Below are positions 44,657-53,977 of a stretch of 64,000 nucleotides of DNA, piece after piece; position 1 is the stretch's first letter; the number at the start of each line of letters is the position of its first letter. Both the position numbers and the translations under genes were made by a program. The notes beneath the pieces are model-generated. The model had not been told where the DNA came from. It saw only the letters and a list, made by a program, of their open reading frames with translations, and made no database searches. This stretch comes from Xylophilus sp. Leaf220 (GTDB lineage Bacteria > Pseudomonadota > Gammaproteobacteria > Burkholderiales > Burkholderiaceae_C), in NCBI RefSeq assembly GCF_001421705.1, contig NZ_LMKO01000001.1, positions 858,170 through 922,169 of the forward strand, read 5' to 3'.

Positions 44657-45442
44657 CTACCCGCTATTGTTTCGAGAGCAATCCGGCGGCACGAGGCCGC
44701 GGCGCAGAAGGTCGACTTCGGCATGCAGCGCAGCGGCCCAGGCCCGCCGGTCGCGGCCGGCCGCAGGGCCGGGAAGGCCGAAGTGCACGACGGCCACCAG
44801 CGGCGGGCCGGTCAGGGTGCGCCAGAGCGAGGCGACCAGCGTGTCGTCGTCCACGTAGGCCGCCAGGGCCGACGGCGCGCCGGTGGCCGCATCGAGGAAG
44901 CGGATGCCCACCGGCAGCGCGGGCACGTCGGTGGCGATCGCCGCCTGCAGCAGGTTGCCGTGGAACGGCAGCAGCACCTCGCCGTTGCCGGTGGTGCCTT
45001 CGGGGAACACCGTCACCACATGGCCGGCCGACAGGCTCTCGGCCATGTGGTGCACCACCCGCACCGCGTCGCGGCGCGAGGCGCGTTCGATGAACAGGGT
45101 GCCGGCCGCGGCGGCCACCACCCCGATCAGCGGCCAGCGCCGCACCTCAGCTTTGGCGACGAAGCGGCAGCTGCGCGCGGCCTGCACCGCCAGGATGTCG
45201 AGCCACGACGTATGGTTGGCCACCAGCAGCAGCGGGCCGCCGTCGGGCCGCCGGCCTTCCACCCGCAGGGCGACGTTGAGGATGGTCAGCATCCCGCGCG
45301 CCCAGTCCTCGATGCAAGCCTCGCGCTCGTCCGGGGTGAAGCCGGGGAAGTGTCGGCGGATCAGCCAAAGGCCGCGCGCGCCGTGCGCCGCGGCGCGCAG
45401 GATGCGCCAGCCGGCCTGCAGATGGCGGAGCGGGGACGTCAT
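44657..45442 (-). CDS. 1-acyl-sn-glycerol-3-phosphate acyltransferase (PlsC-like)
   Basis: A 261-residue PlsC-family acyltransferase. The HX4D motif is NHTSWLD near residues 82-88 and the glycerophosphate site is FPEGTTG. Such enzymes acylate lysophosphatidic acid in phospholipid synthesis at the inner membrane. It follows pyrC by 140 bases in the same direction, a common order in Comamonadaceae. Start MTSPLRHLQAGWRIL at 45442. Confidence 0.9.
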   Translation of the reverse strand: MTSPLRHLQAGWRILRAAAHGARGLWLIRRHFPGFTPDEREACIEDWARGMLTILNVALRVEGRRPDGGPLLLVANHTSWLDILAVQAARSCRFVAKAEVRRWPLIGVVAAAAGTLFIERASRRDAVRVVHHMAESLSAGHVVTVFPEGTTGNGEVLLPFHGNLLQAAIATDVPALPVGIRFLDAATGAPSALAAYVDDDTLVASLWRTLTGPPLVAVVHFGLPGPAAGRDRRAWAAALHAEVDLLRRGLVPPDCSRNNSG

Positions 45443-45582
45443 CGCGCGGCGGGCCGCGCCTGGCCGGGCGCGCTCACCGGCGGCATGGGCGGATCGCCGA
45501 ACCCGCCACCGGCACAGCCGGCGCACGGCGGTCACCGGAGGTCGGGTGCCCCGCCGTCGCCCGGCCGCCCCGCAGCCCGGCG

Positions 45583-46890
45583 TCAGCCATGCCGCGCGTA
45601 TGCGATCTGCCCGCCGACCAGCGTCCAGCGCACTTGCGCCGGCAGCTCGTAGCCGGAGAACGGCGTGTGCTTGCCCTGGCTGCGCAGCGTGTCGGCGCCG
45701 ACCGTCCAGCGCGCGACCGGGTCGAAGATGCAGATGTCGGCCACGCCGCCGGGCGCCAGCCGGCCCAGGCTGGCCTGCAGCGTGCCCAGCGATCCGCCCA
45801 GCACGGCGGCGGGCGCGTGGGTCAGCACCGACAGCGCTCGCAGCAGGCCGGCATTGCCGCTGCCCGATTCGTCGGCCCATTTCACCGCCAGGCTCAGCAG
45901 CAGTTCCAGGCCGGTGGCGCCGGGCTCGGCCTCGGCGAAGGGCAGCGTCTTGGCGTCTTCGTCGACCGGGGTGTGGTCGGAGACGAGCACGTCGATCGTG
46001 CCGTCGGCCAGGCCGGCGCGGATCGCGTCGCGGTCGCGCTGCTGGCGCAGCGGCGGATTGAGGCGGGCGCGGCTGTCGAAGAAGCCGATGTCGGCGTCGG
46101 TCAGGTGCAGGGAGTTGATGCTGACGTCGGCCGTCACCCGCAGGCCCTCGGCCTTGGCGCGGCGCACCAGGTCGATCCCGGCGGCGCTGCTCAGGCGGCA
46201 CAGATGGACCCGGGCGCCGGTGGATTTCAGCAGCTCGAAGATGGTGTGCAGCGCGATCGTCTCGGCCGCCACCGGCACGCCCGACAGGCCCAGCCGCGTC
46301 GCCAGCGGCCCGCTGGCGGCCACGCCCTTGCCCAGGTAGAGCTCCTGCGGCCGCAGCCAGACGGTGTAGCCGAAGGTGGCGGCGTACTGCAGCGCGCGCT
46401 GCAGCACCTGGGTGCTCTGCAGCGGCACTTCGGCCTGGCCGAAGCCGACGCAGCCGGATTCGGTCAGTTCGGCCATCTCGGTCAGCACCTCGCCGGCCAG
46501 GCCCCGGGTGAGCGCGCCCAGCGGGAAGAGGCGCGCGCGGTGCAGCTTCTCGGCGCGGAACTTCAGCATCTCGACCAGGCCGGGCTCGTCGAGCACCGGG
46601 TCGGTGTCGGGCGGGCAGACCAGGCCGGTCACGCCGCCGGCCACCGCCGCGGCCATCTCGGAATCGAGCATGCCCTCGTGCTCGTGGCCCGGCTCGCGCA
46701 GCCGCGCCGCCAGGTCGATCAGGCCCGGCACGACGATGCAGCCGGTCGCGTCGAGCGTGCGGTCGGGCACGAAGTCGGGCGCTATGTTTTCTATAGCTAG
46801 AAGCCGGCCGGCGGCAACGGCCAGCGGCACTTTTTTATCGAAACCGGTGGCCGGATCGATCACCCGGCCGTTCTGGATCAGGATGTTCAT
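45583..46890 (-). CDS. pyrC: Dihydroorotase homologue, probably non-catalytic (PyrX type)
   Basis: A 435-residue amidohydrolase of the class I dihydroorotase family. The metal motif that should read DxHxHxREPG is [10 protein letters not shown]: both histidines are missing. The expected Lys region GCVGFGQ also lacks a clear carbamylated lysine. VSDHTP with Asp and His is retained. This matches the PyrC'/PyrX proteins of proteobacteria that support aspartate transcarbamoylase assembly rather than making dihydroorotate. It overlaps pyrB by four bases. A 17-nt repeat lies within codons about 32-37. Confidence 0.88.
   Translation of the reverse strand: MNILIQNGRVIDPATGFDKKVPLAVAAGRLLAIENIAPDFVPDRTLDATGCIVVPGLIDLAARLREPGHEHEGMLDSEMAAAVAGGVTGLVCPPDTDPVLDEPGLVEMLKFRAEKLHRARLFPLGALTRGLAGEVLTEMAELTESGCVGFGQAEVPLQSTQVLQRALQYAATFGYTVWLRPQELYLGKGVAASGPLATRLGLSGVPVAAETIALHTIFELLKSTGARVHLCRLSSAAGIDLVRRAKAEGLRVTADVSINSLHLTDADIGFFDSRARLNPPLRQQRDRDAIRAGLADGTIDVLVSDHTPVDEDAKTLPFAEAEPGATGLELLLSLAVKWADESGSGNAGLLRALSVLTHAPAAVLGGSLGTLQASLGRLAPGGVADICIFDPVARWTVGADTLRSQGKHTPFSGYELPAQVRWTLVGGQIAYARHG
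46781..46797. repeat. 17-nt palindromic repeat, copy 5, inside pyrC
   Basis: GCTAT-GTTTTCT-ATAGC, followed by TAGAAGCCGGCC, in the coding region of the pyrC homologue (around AIENIA). Confidence 0.8.
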
Positions 46891-47849
46891 GCCTCATTCC
46901 CCGCGACGATGCTCATGACCGCCATGCGCACCGCGATGCCGAAGGTCACCTGCGGCAGGATCACGCTCTGCTGGCCGTCGACGACCGCCGAATCGATCTC
47001 CACGCCGCGGTTGATCGGGCCCGGGTGCATCACGATCGCGTCGGGCTTGGCCAGGCGCAGCTTCTCGGGCGTCAGGCCGAAGCTGCGGAAGTACTCCTGG
47101 CTCGACGGCAGCAGCGCGCCGCTCATCCGTTCGTTCTGGAGCCGCAGCATGATGACCACGTCGCAGCCCTGGATGCCCTCCTCCAGCGTGTGGAACACCT
47201 TCACCCCCATCTGCGCCATGTCGGCCGGCACCAGTGTGCGCGGGCCGACCACCCGCACTTCGGCGCAGCCGAGCGTGGTGAGGCCGTGGATGTCGGAGCG
47301 GGCCACGCGGGAGTGCAGCACGTCGCCGACGATCGCGACGGTGAGGTTGCTGAAGTCCTTCTTGTAGTGGCGGATCGTGTACATGTCGAGCAGCCCCTGG
47401 GTGGGGTGCGCATGCCGTCCGTCGCCGGCGTTGATCACGTGCACATGCGGCGCCACATGCTGGGCGATCAGGTAGGGCGCGCCCGATTCGCTGTGGCGCA
47501 CCACGAAGATGTCGGCCGCCATCGCGCTCAGGTTGGCGATGGTGTCGAGCAGCGACTCGCCCTTGGTGGCCGAGCTGCGCGCGATGTCGAGGTTGAGCAC
47601 GTCGGCCGACAGCCGCTTGGCCGCGATCTCGAAGGTGGTGCGGGTGCGGGTGCTGTTCTCGAAGAACAGGTTGAACACGCTCTTGCCGCGCAGCAGCGGC
47701 ACCTTCTTGACCTCGCGGTCGTTCACGCTGACGAAGTTGGCCGCAGTGTCGAGGATGTGGGTGACGATGTCCTTCGGCAGCCCTTCGATCGACAGCAGGT
47801 GGACCAGCTCGCCGTTCTTGTTGAGTTGGGGATTGCGTTTGTAGAGCAT
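46887..47849 (-). CDS. pyrB: Aspartate carbamoyltransferase catalytic subunit
   Basis: PyrB condenses carbamoyl phosphate with aspartate. The 320-residue protein has [13 protein letters not shown] (carbamoyl phosphate site), [21 protein letters not shown] and [10 protein letters not shown]. There is no pyrI, so this is the type dependent on a PyrX partner, consistent with the next gene. Starts [19 protein letters not shown] at 47849, one base after the pyrR stop. Confidence 0.97.
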   Translation of the reverse strand: MLYKRNPQLNKNGELVHLLSIEGLPKDIVTHILDTAANFVSVNDREVKKVPLLRGKSVFNLFFENSTRTRTTFEIAAKRLSADVLNLDIARSSATKGESLLDTIANLSAMAADIFVVRHSESGAPYLIAQHVAPHVHVINAGDGRHAHPTQGLLDMYTIRHYKKDFSNLTVAIVGDVLHSRVARSDIHGLTTLGCAEVRVVGPRTLVPADMAQMGVKVFHTLEEGIQGCDVVIMLRLQNERMSGALLPSSQEYFRSFGLTPEKLRLAKPDAIVMHPGPINRGVEIDSAVVDGQQSVILPQVTFGIAVRMAVMSIVAGNEA

Positions 47850-47850
47850 G

Positions 47851-48377
<527 letters not shown>

Positions 48378-48381
<4 letters not shown>

Positions 48382-48800
48382 GGAAGGGTCCTCAGGAACT
48401 GTTCGAGGATGATGCAGGCCGAGGCGGCGTCGGCATCGCGCGCGCCGCCGGACAGTGCCTCGGTGGTGCTGTAGCGCTCGTCCACCTCGTAGACCGGCAG
48501 GCCGAAGCGGCCGTGCAGCTGGCGGGCGAACTTGCGGGCGCGGCGGGTGTTCTCGTGCGCCGCGCCGTCGGGATGGAAGGGCACGCCGACCACCAGCGCG
48601 TCGGGCTGCCATTCCGCGATCCGCTTGCCGATGGGTGCGAAGCGGGCGTCGCCCTCGGCGGCCACGGTGGCCTGGGGCGTGGCGGTCTTCAGCAGCCGGT
48701 TGCCCGAGGCGACGCCGGTGCGCTTCAGGCCGAAATCGAAGGCCAGGAAGCTCTGGAAGTGGGACGGGACGTCGGACACGGGGGACGGGGGTGGGCTCAT
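48378..48800 (-). CDS. ruvX: Holliday junction resolvase RuvX (YqgF)
   Basis: A 140-residue RNase H-fold protein: FLAFDFGLKRTGVASGN, VVGVPFHPDG, YEVDERYSTTEA, and a C-terminal DADAASACIILEQFL. The conserved acidic residues are kept. RuvX has been linked to Holliday junction resolution and 16S rRNA 5' processing. Start chosen at 48800; a 140-base spacer separates it from yqgE. Confidence 0.94.
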
Positions 48801-48871
48801 CCAACGCACCTCGCCAACAACGCCTGCGCCCGGGCTGCACCTGCAGCGGCCACCGCGGAACCGACTTGTCG

Positions 48872-48938
48872 GGCCGCCAGTGGCGCCCCCGGTAGGGGGT
48901 CGGCGGCTGCACGCAGTGAGCAAGCCTGGGGGGGAGCC
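48872..48938. repeat. G/C-rich hairpin element in the ruvX-yqgE gap
   Basis: CCGCC ... CCCCC-GGTA-GGGGG ... GGCGG forms a nested hairpin, followed by CTGCACGCAGTGAGCAAGCC and a run of G. This looks like the dispersed palindromic elements common in Comamonadaceae spacers; only one copy is in the window. Confidence 0.4.
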
Positions 48939-48940
48939 AT

Positions 48941-49540
48941 TCAGGCATGCCCCGCGTCGGGGGAGATCATCCAGGCCTCGAGGCCGAGCAGCTTCAGCGC
49001 GCGGTCGTAGCGCTCGTCCACCGGCACGTCGAAGATCACCGACAGGTCGGCGCCGACGGTGAGCCAGGCGTTCTCGGCCAGTTCGCTCTCCAGCTGGCCC
49101 TCGCCCCAGGACGAGTAGCCGAGCGTCACCAGCACCCGGCGCGGGCCGGCGCCGGTGGAGAGCGCTTCCAGCACGTCCTTCGAGGTGGTCATCTCCAGGC
49201 CGCCGGGAATGGTCATCGTCGAGGCGTAGACCGACTCGTCCGCGTCGGGCACGTCGGCCCGCATCGCCTCGTGCAGCACGAAGCCGCGTTCGGTCTGGAC
49301 CGGGCCGCCGTTGAAGACGGGCGTGTCGGAGAGGTCTTCGCGCCGCAGCGACAGATCGACCTTGTCGAACAGGCGGCGCAGGTTGATGTCGCTGGGCTTG
49401 TTGATCATCAGCCCCAGCGCGCCCTGGGGGCTGTGCTCGCAGAGATAGATCACGCTGCGGGCGAAGGACTCGTCCTCCATCCCGGGCATGGCAATCAGAA
49501 AGTGATGCGTCAGGTTGATGGGATCGGAGTCGGCTGCCAT
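48941..49540 (-). CDS. YqgE/AlgH family protein
   Basis: A 199-residue DUF179 protein: INLTHHFLIAMPGMEDESFARSVIYLCEHSPQGALGLMINKPSD, FNGGPVQTERGFVLHE, and VTLGYSSWGEGQLESELAENAWL. It is nearly always encoded just before ruvX, as here. Its function is not settled. Confidence 0.94.
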   Translation of the reverse strand: MAADSDPINLTHHFLIAMPGMEDESFARSVIYLCEHSPQGALGLMINKPSDINLRRLFDKVDLSLRREDLSDTPVFNGGPVQTERGFVLHEAMRADVPDADESVYASTMTIPGGLEMTTSKDVLEALSTGAGPRRVLVTLGYSSWGEGQLESELAENAWLTVGADLSVIFDVPVDERYDRALKLLGLEAWMISPDAGHA

Positions 49541-49722
49541 GCGGCGATTTTAAAGGCTCGCCCGCCGCCGCCCGGACGCCGCCGGACACAGCGGGTAACC
49601 GGCCGCACGTCGGAACCGGCGACAAACGCCATACCGGCGCGCGCCGCGCACTTGCCGCGCGGCGCTGTGCCGGTCCATATTCGCGGCGGCCGCGTGCCGG
49701 CCCCCTCCACCCACTCCGAACC

Positions 49723-51213
49723 ATGCCCATGCAGCATTCCGATTCCCCGAAGTTCGACGCCGGCCTGGTCTGGTTCCGGCGCGACCTGCGCACCGACGAC
49801 AACGCACCGCTCTACCATGCGCTGCGCAGCTGCCGCAGGGTGTACTGCTGCTTCGTCTTCGACACCGACATCCTCGACCCGCTGCCGCGCGCCGACCGCC
49901 GGGTGGAGTTCATCCAGGCCTCGCTGGTGGAACTCGACGCCGACCTCAGGCGCCTGGCAGAAGACCCGGCCGCCGGCCTGATCGTGCGGCATGCGAAGGC
50001 CGAGCACGACGTCGCGGTGCTGGCGAAGTCGCTCGGCGTGCAGGCGGTCTTCGCCGGGCAGGACGACGAGCCCGGCGCCCTGAACCGCGACGCGCAGGTG
50101 CTGGGTGCGCTGGCCAATGCCGGCATCGTGCTGCAGCTCTACAAGGACCATTCCATCTTCGCCCGCGACGAGGTGATGACCCAGGCGGGTACCCCCTTCG
50201 GCGTGTACACGCCGTACAAGAACGCGTGGCTGAAGAAGCTCGACGACTACCAGCTGAAGGCCTATCCGGTGGCCAAGTACGTGCGCGCGCTGGCCCCGCG
50301 GCCCGCGGCGCACCGGCATGCGGTGCCGACCCTGACCGCGCTGGGCTTCGAGGCCACCAACCTGTCGGAGCTGCAGATCCCGACCGGCGCCAGCGGCGCG
50401 CACAGCCTGTTCGAGGATTTCTTCGACCGCATCGACGACTACGGCCGCACCCGCGATTTCCCCGGCGCCAAGGGGCCGAGCTACCTCGGGGTGCACCTGC
50501 GCTTCGGCACCGTGTCGATCCGGCGGCTGGCCGCCACCGCGCACCAGCTCAGCCTGCACGGCAGCCAGGGCGCGGCGGTCTGGCTCAGCGAGCTGATCTG
50601 GCGCGATTTCTTCTTCCAGGTGATGCACCACTCGCCGCACGTCATCGGCCACGCCTACCGGCCCGAGTACGACGCGATCAAATGGGAGCACGGCAAGCAG
50701 GCCGACGCCGCCTTCGCCGCCTGGTGCGAGGGCCGCACCGGCTACCCGCTGGTCGATGCGGCGATGCTGCAGATCAACCGCACCGGCTACATGCACAACC
50801 GCCTGCGGATGGTGACGGCGGCCTTCCTGGTGAAGGACCTGGGCATCGACTGGCGCCGCGGCGAAGCCTACTTCGCGCTGCACCTCAACGACTTCGAACT
50901 CTCCAGCAACAACGGCAACTGGCAATGGGCCGCCTCCACCGGCTGCGACGCCCAGCCCTGGTTCCGCATCTTCAACCCGGTCACGCAGAGCCAGAAGTTC
51001 GATGCCGAGGGCAGGTTCATCCGCCGCTACCTGCCCCAGCTGGCGCGCCTGCCCAACGACCTGGTCCACATGCCCTGGCAGGCCAAGCCGGTCGACCTGG
51101 AAGCCGCAGGGCTGGCGCTCGGCAAGGACTACCCCCGACCCATCGTCGAGCACGCCCTGGCCCGCGAGAAGACGCTGGAGCGCTACGGCGCGGTGAAGAA
51201 GGCGCGGGCCTGA
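49723..51213 (+). CDS. phrB: Deoxyribodipyrimidine photolyase
   Basis: A 496-residue cryptochrome/photolyase: LVWFRRDLRTDDNAPLYHAL at the start (antenna domain), then YLGVHLRFGTVSIR, WLSELIWRDFFFQV, and the FAD/DNA-binding part with GYPLVDAAMLQINRTGYMHNRLRMVTAAFLVKDLGIDWRRGEAYFALHLNDFELSSNNGNWQWAASTGCDAQPWFRIFNP. This is a class I CPD photolyase pattern, which repairs UV dimers using light. It is convergent with the hybrid kinase (10 bases). Confidence 0.95.
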   Translation: MPMQHSDSPKFDAGLVWFRRDLRTDDNAPLYHALRSCRRVYCCFVFDTDILDPLPRADRRVEFIQASLVELDADLRRLAEDPAAGLIVRHAKAEHDVAVLAKSLGVQAVFAGQDDEPGALNRDAQVLGALANAGIVLQLYKDHSIFARDEVMTQAGTPFGVYTPYKNAWLKKLDDYQLKAYPVAKYVRALAPRPAAHRHAVPTLTALGFEATNLSELQIPTGASGAHSLFEDFFDRIDDYGRTRDFPGAKGPSYLGVHLRFGTVSIRRLAATAHQLSLHGSQGAAVWLSELIWRDFFFQVMHHSPHVIGHAYRPEYDAIKWEHGKQADAAFAAWCEGRTGYPLVDAAMLQINRTGYMHNRLRMVTAAFLVKDLGIDWRRGEAYFALHLNDFELSSNNGNWQWAASTGCDAQPWFRIFNPVTQSQKFDAEGRFIRRYLPQLARLPNDLVHMPWQAKPVDLEAAGLALGKDYPRPIVEHALAREKTLERYGAVKKARA

Positions 51214-51223
51214 GCCCGGTGCG

Positions 51224-53632
51224 TCAGAGCGGGATCAGTTCGCGGACCCGGGCGCTCAGCAGGTCCATCGAGAACGGCTTGGCCAGCAGGTGCATGCCGG
51301 ACGGCATTTCGCCCGACATGGCGCCTTCGGCATAGCCGGTGACGAAGAGCACCGGCAGCCCCGGCCGGTCGACCCGTGCCGCGTCGGCGATCTGGCGGCC
51401 GTTCATGCCGCCCGGCAGGCCGACGTCGGTGACCAGCAGGTCCACCCGCACGTCGGAGCGCAGGATCGACATCGCACCGTCGCCGTCGGCCGCGGCCAGC
51501 ACGGTGTAGCCCTGGTCCTGCAACGCGTCGAGGATCAGCATCCGCACCGCACTCTCGTCGTCCACCACCAGCACCGTCTCGCCCTGCGCGCCGCGCGGCG
51601 TGGCCAGCGGCAACCGGGCTGCCTGCGGCGTCTCGTCCATCGCATGGCGTGGCAGGTAGATGCAGACAGAGGTGCCCAGGCCGGGCTCCGAGGCGATGCG
51701 CACTTCGCCGCCCGACTGCTTGGCGAAGCCGTAGACCATCGACAGGCCCAGGCCGGTTCCCATGCCGAGCGGCTTGGTGGTGAAGAAGGGCTCGAACACC
51801 CGCTGCACGACCTCGGGCGACATGCCGGACCCCGAGTCGGTCACGTCGAGCGCCACGTAGTCCCCCGCCACCATGCCGGATTCGGTGGCGACGGCGTCGG
51901 TCAGCGTCCGGTTGCAGGTCTTGACCAGCAAGTGGCCGCCGAAGGGCATGGCGTCCCGTGCGTTGATGCACAGGTTGAGCAGCGCGTTCTCGAGCTGGTG
52001 CGGATCGACCAGCGTCGACCACAGGCCGTCCTCCAGCGCGAGCGTGGTGCGGATCTCGGGGCCCACGGTGCGGCGGATCAGCTCTTCCATGCCCTGGACC
52101 AGGCGGTTGGCGCTGGTCGGCTTGGGATCGAGCGTCTGGCGCCGCGAGAAGGCCAGGAGCCGGTGGGTGAGCGCCGCGGCCCGCTCGGTCGCGCCGCGAC
52201 CGATGTCGATGTAGCGGTCGAGGTCGGCATGCCGGCCCTGCGCCAGGCGCCGGCGCAGCAGGTCGAAGCTGCCGCTGATGCTGGCCAGCAGGTTGTTGAA
52301 ATCGTGCGCCAGGCCGCCGGTGAGCTGGCCGACCGCCTCCATCTTCTGCGACTGGCGCAGGGCGTCTTCGGCGGTGGCGCGCAGGGCCAGCGCTTCGGCG
52401 ATGCGGGTCTCGAGCAGCTCGTTGGCCTCGCGCACCGTGGTCTCGGCCCGCTTGCGGGCGGTGATCTCCACCGACGCGCCAGGAAACCGCAGCGGCCGCC
52501 CTTCGGCATCCCGCACCAGCCGGCCTCGCGCCGAGACCCAGCGCACCGCGCCGTCGGGCTGCACCACCCGGTAGTCGGACGCGTAGTCGCCGCCGTTGCC
52601 GAACAGCGCACGGAATTCGTCGCGGATCCGCGCCAGGTCGTCGGGGTGCACCGCCCGCAGGTATTCCTCGATCGGTGCGCCCGACTCGCCGCGCTCCGGG
52701 TCCACGCCATAGAAGCGGGCGAACCGGGCGTCGGCGTACAGCAGGTTGGAGGCCAGGTCCCAGTCCCAGATGCCCACCATGTCCGAGGCGCCCAACGCCA
52801 GATCGAGCCGCTCCTGGCTGAGCGCCAGCCGGCGCTCGGCCTCCTTGGTGCTGGTGATGTCGCGGGATACCGCCAGCAGCCGCTCGGGCAGGCCATCGCG
52901 GCCCAGGATCGGCGTGACCTGCACGTCCCAGAACCGCCGGCGGCCCTTGAGGGTGTTGGCGAAGTTCTGGAAGTGCCCTGCCCGCCCGGCCCGTGCCGCG
53001 GCGATGGCCGCCACCGCCGACAGGTTGCCCTCGTCCTCCCAGAAATCGGGCCAGGGGCAACCGCGCACCGCGGCGAAATCGTCGACCTCCATGACCGACT
53101 GGCCGCCCTCGCTCATGTAGACGAGCCGGCCGTCCAGGTCGAGCACCTTGATGCAGTCGCCCGACGAAGCGAGGACGCCGCGCATGAATTCCGACTCGAG
53201 CCGCTGCTGGTCGGCCGCCTCGCGCTGGGCGGTGAAGTCGCGCAGGATCTTCACGTAGCCGATGTGGGTTCCGTCCTCCGCCCGCAGGGGCATCAGCTCG
53301 CCGCTGGCCCAGAAGCGGCTGCCGTCCTGCCGCATGTGCCACCGTTCGTCGCTGGCGCGGCCGTCTCGCAGCGCGCACCGCATCTCGGTTCCCATCCGGT
53401 CAACCGCGCGGTCTTCGGGCAGGAAGATGCGGTCGGCGGTGTGGCCCAGCATCTCGGCTCGCGTCCAGTGCAGGACGTGCTCGGCGCCGGGATTCCAGTC
53501 GGTGACGATGCCCTGCACATCGGTCGCGATGACCGCGAAATCGACGGCACTGCGGACCATGGCCGCGCAACGCCGCGCATGCAGCAGGTCGTCGTCGGTC
53601 GGAGCGGGTACGGAAGGTGGTGTGGGCGGCAT
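51224..53632 (-). CDS. Hybrid histidine kinase with three PAS domains and receiver
   Basis: An 802-residue soluble hybrid kinase. PAS domains are at about 20-135, 140-265 and 275-395 (e.g. [23 protein letters not shown]). HisKA carries [25 protein letters not shown] with His near 442, the HATPase domain holds [17 protein letters not shown] and [11 protein letters not shown], and the C-terminal receiver has [14 protein letters not shown] (Asp near 736). No membrane segment, so it senses a cytoplasmic cue. The ATG at 53632 is chosen; no partner regulator is adjacent. Confidence 0.94.
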   Translation of the reverse strand: MPPTPPSVPAPTDDDLLHARRCAAMVRSAVDFAVIATDVQGIVTDWNPGAEHVLHWTRAEMLGHTADRIFLPEDRAVDRMGTEMRCALRDGRASDERWHMRQDGSRFWASGELMPLRAEDGTHIGYVKILRDFTAQREAADQQRLESEFMRGVLASSGDCIKVLDLDGRLVYMSEGGQSVMEVDDFAAVRGCPWPDFWEDEGNLSAVAAIAAARAGRAGHFQNFANTLKGRRRFWDVQVTPILGRDGLPERLLAVSRDITSTKEAERRLALSQERLDLALGASDMVGIWDWDLASNLLYADARFARFYGVDPERGESGAPIEEYLRAVHPDDLARIRDEFRALFGNGGDYASDYRVVQPDGAVRWVSARGRLVRDAEGRPLRFPGASVEITARKRAETTVREANELLETRIAEALALRATAEDALRQSQKMEAVGQLTGGLAHDFNNLLASISGSFDLLRRRLAQGRHADLDRYIDIGRGATERAAALTHRLLAFSRRQTLDPKPTSANRLVQGMEELIRRTVGPEIRTTLALEDGLWSTLVDPHQLENALLNLCINARDAMPFGGHLLVKTCNRTLTDAVATESGMVAGDYVALDVTDSGSGMSPEVVQRVFEPFFTTKPLGMGTGLGLSMVYGFAKQSGGEVRIASEPGLGTSVCIYLPRHAMDETPQAARLPLATPRGAQGETVLVVDDESAVRMLILDALQDQGYTVLAAADGDGAMSILRSDVRVDLLVTDVGLPGGMNGRQIADAARVDRPGLPVLFVTGYAEGAMSGEMPSGMHLLAKPFSMDLLSARVRELIPL

Positions 53633-53977
53633 GGGGCGTGGGGCGCCCGGCACTCGCAAACGGGCTGACGCGGATTATCGGCGGGCAGGCGGATCGGCGT
53701 GTTGCGCAGATCGCACCGCCCGGCGGCCGGGTTCGCAGATGCGCCAGCCATGGACCGGCTGCACAGCCGCGTCCATCACCTGTCGTGGGTTGGGCCGAAC
53801 GTGCGGTGGGCGGCGCCTGCGCCTTTCGTGCGCTCTTCGGTGCGCCGAAACGATTTGCTATTTATTTCATAGCTAGAAGCCGTCGTGCAACGCCGGCTTC
53901 AGCCCCGAATCGTCCAAAACCTCGTCCGCATCCGGAACGAGGCTGCGGCCGGACGTCCCACCGTCCGGCCCGCCGCC
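53633..53977. other. 345-base spacer between chpA and the hybrid kinase
   Basis: No convincing gene. It holds one 17-nt palindrome (53857) and no clear terminator for chpA. Confidence 0.5.
53857..53873. repeat. 17-nt palindromic repeat, copy 6
   Basis: GCTAT-TTATTTC-ATAGC, followed by TAGAAGCCG, the same flank as copy 5. Confidence 0.8.

Noticed and set aside
48872-48938. A CRISPR-like array in the ruvX-yqgE spacer
   Set aside because: There is only one hairpin unit and no regular repeat-spacer pattern; no cas genes are in the window.
53633-53977. A small plus-strand gene in the chpA-kinase gap
   Set aside because: The open frame has no ribosome site, no hydrophobic or conserved segment, and is interrupted by the palindromic repeat.
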